Shown: one piece after another, positions 61,589 to 64,000 of the stretch | How the letters are laid out: each line of letters opens with the position of its first letter | Position numbering within the stretch: the stretch's first letter is position 1 | Notes under the pieces: generated by a model | What the model was told of the DNA's origin: nothing | Database searches by the model: none | Seen by the model: the letters and a program-made list of their open reading frames with translations, nothing else | Position numbers and translations under genes: made by a program | NCBI RefSeq assembly: GCF_035046505.1 | Contig: NC_089826.1 | Location: 2,482,501-2,546,500, forward strand | Length of the DNA stretch: 64,000 nt | Origin: Tiliqua scincoides | Taxonomy: Eukaryota; Chordata; Lepidosauria; Squamata; Scincidae | Direction: 5' to 3'

Positions 61589-63845
61589 ACCTGTCCCTGT
61601 GTCAGCTGAACTGTTGTGTGAGTGGACTCCTCAGGCAGACCTCCTGTTACTCAGACCAGAGGTCCTGAATTCCGATTAGCATCCGTGTGTGCCCTTCCCA
61701 GCTAACCTAAGATGGCGGTTCCTATATGCTTGAAAACCAACCAGCCATTGAAGAGTTGCTTAGAATAGGAATTGGTGTGGAATGCTTTGCCTAGACCTCT
61801 CCCCAATTAGGGCTGCCTAGAATTAATTTATCACAAAAATGAAATCATTGGTTTGATATATGTAGCTGTGTGTGTTATTTATTTCTAATACTTGAATTTT
61901 GGGAGGGGGTGACTATACTTTTTTTTATAGCTGAAACTTTTACTTCTGTCTTTGTTTTTTCTATTCCTGAGAAAGAAATTAAACATCTTGTTACTCTGTG
62001 GCTTGACCCTTTCACTGTGCTCGCTCTTCTAGTGTCGTTCAATGTGAGAGGTGGGGGCACTTGAAGTCTGAGTTTCTGGTTTGCAATTAACTTAAACAAG
62101 AGTTAAGTTAAACAAGAGTTAAGGTTTAAGGACATAGCAGGAGGTTTGCCCTGCTGTCAAATGTGAGGTGCATCACACAACTTGGTACATGTTTAATGAG
62201 GTACTGACTTGCATACCAGATCGGGAACCCTGAAAGTGAGGTACATAATCAAGTGTGGACCTTACAACTTGTAGCAAAAATCTGTTGGTTGATTGCAGTC
62301 GTCCATCTCGATGTTGTCCCCTGTACAGCACAAGTGACTGACTCCATTCTCTAATGACTTTGCTTCCTCACAGTAGGAGGCTCCTGACCTGTTTTAAGCC
62401 TGGAAAATGTCACATAAATAGCAAGATATTCGAAAAACCGCAGGAGGCCTGCAACTTTAACTGAGATCTGTGTATCTGCTCATCCTCCTGCAGCTGGATA
62501 TGCACAGTGAGGTATCTGCTTTATCTAAAAGATATCTGAGAAGGGGAGGGAGGGAGATAAGCCGCAATAGTTTTGTGGGTACATCCAAATCACATTGGAG
62601 TGCTTGCTTACTCACAGAGGATGCTGCCAGAATGTGTCAAACAGGAAAAGCATGACAGCTGAATTAGTACATACAGCCCATGAGCTCTTACTGCCAGCTA
62701 CTTCTGGCCTAAAAGCTATGAGTGATATAGTTATATTTGTATGTTATCTCCATTTGGCATTTCAGCTGCACAGCTGACATCCTTGGTCTCTTGTGCCAAG
62801 GATGAAATCTCATGGTGCAAAAGAGGAAAGAACACACCCGAGGGCAGTCAGCAGTCAGAGAGGCAAGTTCAGTAGCCTGCTCCTTAACAGGGGGTGCCTT
62901 CATTCATTTCCCAGCTGATCATGCAATAGCACTTAGAAGACCTGGAGAGTCCCCCGTGTCCGATCCCCAGCTTCTTGATGCGAGTGCTTGTGCCATGATG
63001 TGTCACATTCATGCTCTCAAGCTATCAGGACACACATCAAATACCTTGCAAAGCAGAAAGGACTCTGCGGATTGGGTTGGTTGTGGTCAGGGTCTGGAAC
63101 TGGAGCCAGGGCTTATTCTGGGGCAACTCAAAGATCCACTCAGCTCTGGAGAAAGAAGACTGTAACGAGGCAGGGGTGTTTCTGCCTTCCCTTGGAGTAT
63201 ATTGGCTTTGGCCTGCATGCACGAGTTACTTGATCCTCTGGGTTCTGTAGGTGCCATTCTGTGGAGTATCTGTCTCCTCCTGGCATCTGCCTAACCCCCA
63301 GCTGGGGGGGGGAGTTAGGGGGTTTACAGTGGAAGACCTTGGATGATGACCTCAACAGCAGGCAGTCCCATGTGGGATGTATAGTGGTCCAAGGTGCACA
63401 GACTGATGCGGTTGGACTACAGTGGCCTTTTGAAATTGCCCCTGTTGCATTCACACAGGCAGCAGGCCAACTCGGTGCCAGAGACGGATGGAGGAACAAA
63501 TGGATTCCATCAGTGAAAAGTGTGCTGAGTTGTCTCCCCCTCTCCAGTGTCTCAGCCTGCAGTCATCAGCTCGCTCTTTGGGGGTCTCCTCCACCCTTGC
63601 CAGCCACTCCCCTTCCTGGTGATGGGCCTGACTCACCAGAGTTCTGGATCATCAGCAATATTTCTCGATTTCAACGGCATCACCTCTTCCTTTCTTGCTT
63701 CTGCTTTTCATCATCGTTACAGGATGCCCTTCCGATGGTGGGGAGATGTAGTAAAATGGTAATTGCTTCCTGAAAGCAACAGCATATTGGATTTTCCATT
63801 AAGCAGCTCTGTATGATGATTTCACTCCACCAAAAAGTTCAGGGC
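61589..63845. other. intergenic stretch downstream of ALMS1, no gene recognised
   Basis: Open frames here are short or unlike any family I know. The longest (63261-63773, +) has no recognised motif and no splice context. AAACAAGAGTTAAG is tandemly repeated near 62093-62123. Confidence 0.5.
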
Positions 63846-63991
63846 AGTGTCTGTGGTCCAGTTCATCTTCACAACAGCCCTGTAAAGTAGGTTAGGCTGA
63901 TTTATGCTACATATTCTAGTGAGCTTTGTAGCAGCTGTGGGAAGGCTCCCTGGTCTAAGCCAGTACTCTAACCATTATGCCACATGGGCTG
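63846..63991 (-). mobile_element. MIR/L2-type tRNA-derived SINE (minus)
   Basis: The minus strand begins TGGCATAATGGTTAGAGTAC (A-box-like) with TGGCTTAGACCAGGGAGCC. The body ends in the reverse of TTCACAACAGCCCTGTAAAG and TAGGTTAGGCTGA, the common vertebrate phrase. Runs close to the window end. Confidence 0.6.
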
Positions 63992-64000
63992 CTTGACTTT

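Noticed and set aside
63261-63773. 170-codon open frame near the window end
   Set aside because: No recognisable domain, no splice or promoter context, and an internal G-run; I could not support it as a gene.

Overview
The window is vertebrate nuclear DNA, most likely from a squamate reptile (lizard-like). It has long introns, a CpG-island promoter, and many short interspersed repeats of types I associate with squamates: roughly 90-bp GCCCAATCCTA-ended repeats, tRNA-derived SINEs in minus orientation, CR1-like LINE tails, and hAT-like and Harbinger-like MITEs. The species call is an inference from repeat style and gene structure, not from a search.

The dominant content is one gene, ALMS1 (Alstrom syndrome protein, a very large centrosome and ciliary basal-body protein), on the + strand from the start codon at 5246 to the stop codon ending at 61547, with a poly(A) signal at 61583-61588. 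I placed 18 coding exons with canonical GT/AG borders. Reading phases agree across every junction except one, between the exons at 19357-19552 and 26066-28289. There an exon equivalent to human exon 4 (about 121 nt expected) must lie in the 6.5-kb intron, and I could not find it. The located coding sequence is 8,489 nt including the stop, about 2,830 codons, against about 4,170 in human. The shortfall is mainly the absence of the large tandem-repeat array that fills human exon 8, plus one copy where human has four related exons (12-15). The C-terminal ALMS motif is intact, spread over the last exons (54810-61547).

Layout: 1-2639 is intergenic with a partial retroposon and a Harbinger-like MITE. 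2640-3612 (minus) is a broken C2H2 zinc-finger terminal exon. 3780-4560 is GC-rich repeat DNA with a palindrome. 4752-5360 is the CpG-island promoter and exon 1. 5282-18276 is the first intron, rich in mobile elements. 18277-61547 holds the remaining exons, and 61589-64000 is downstream intergenic DNA with no gene I can support.

I see no operon-like or novel multi-gene system, no retrovirus or other capsid- or envelope-bearing element, no CRISPR array and no tRNA or rRNA gene. The most useful observations concern how this ALMS1 differs from the mammalian gene (no visible repeat array, an internal duplication of a conserved module, a conserved-looking 53-residue exon I do not recall from human, a 12-codon first exon) and the well-preserved MITE insertions with exact target-site duplications.
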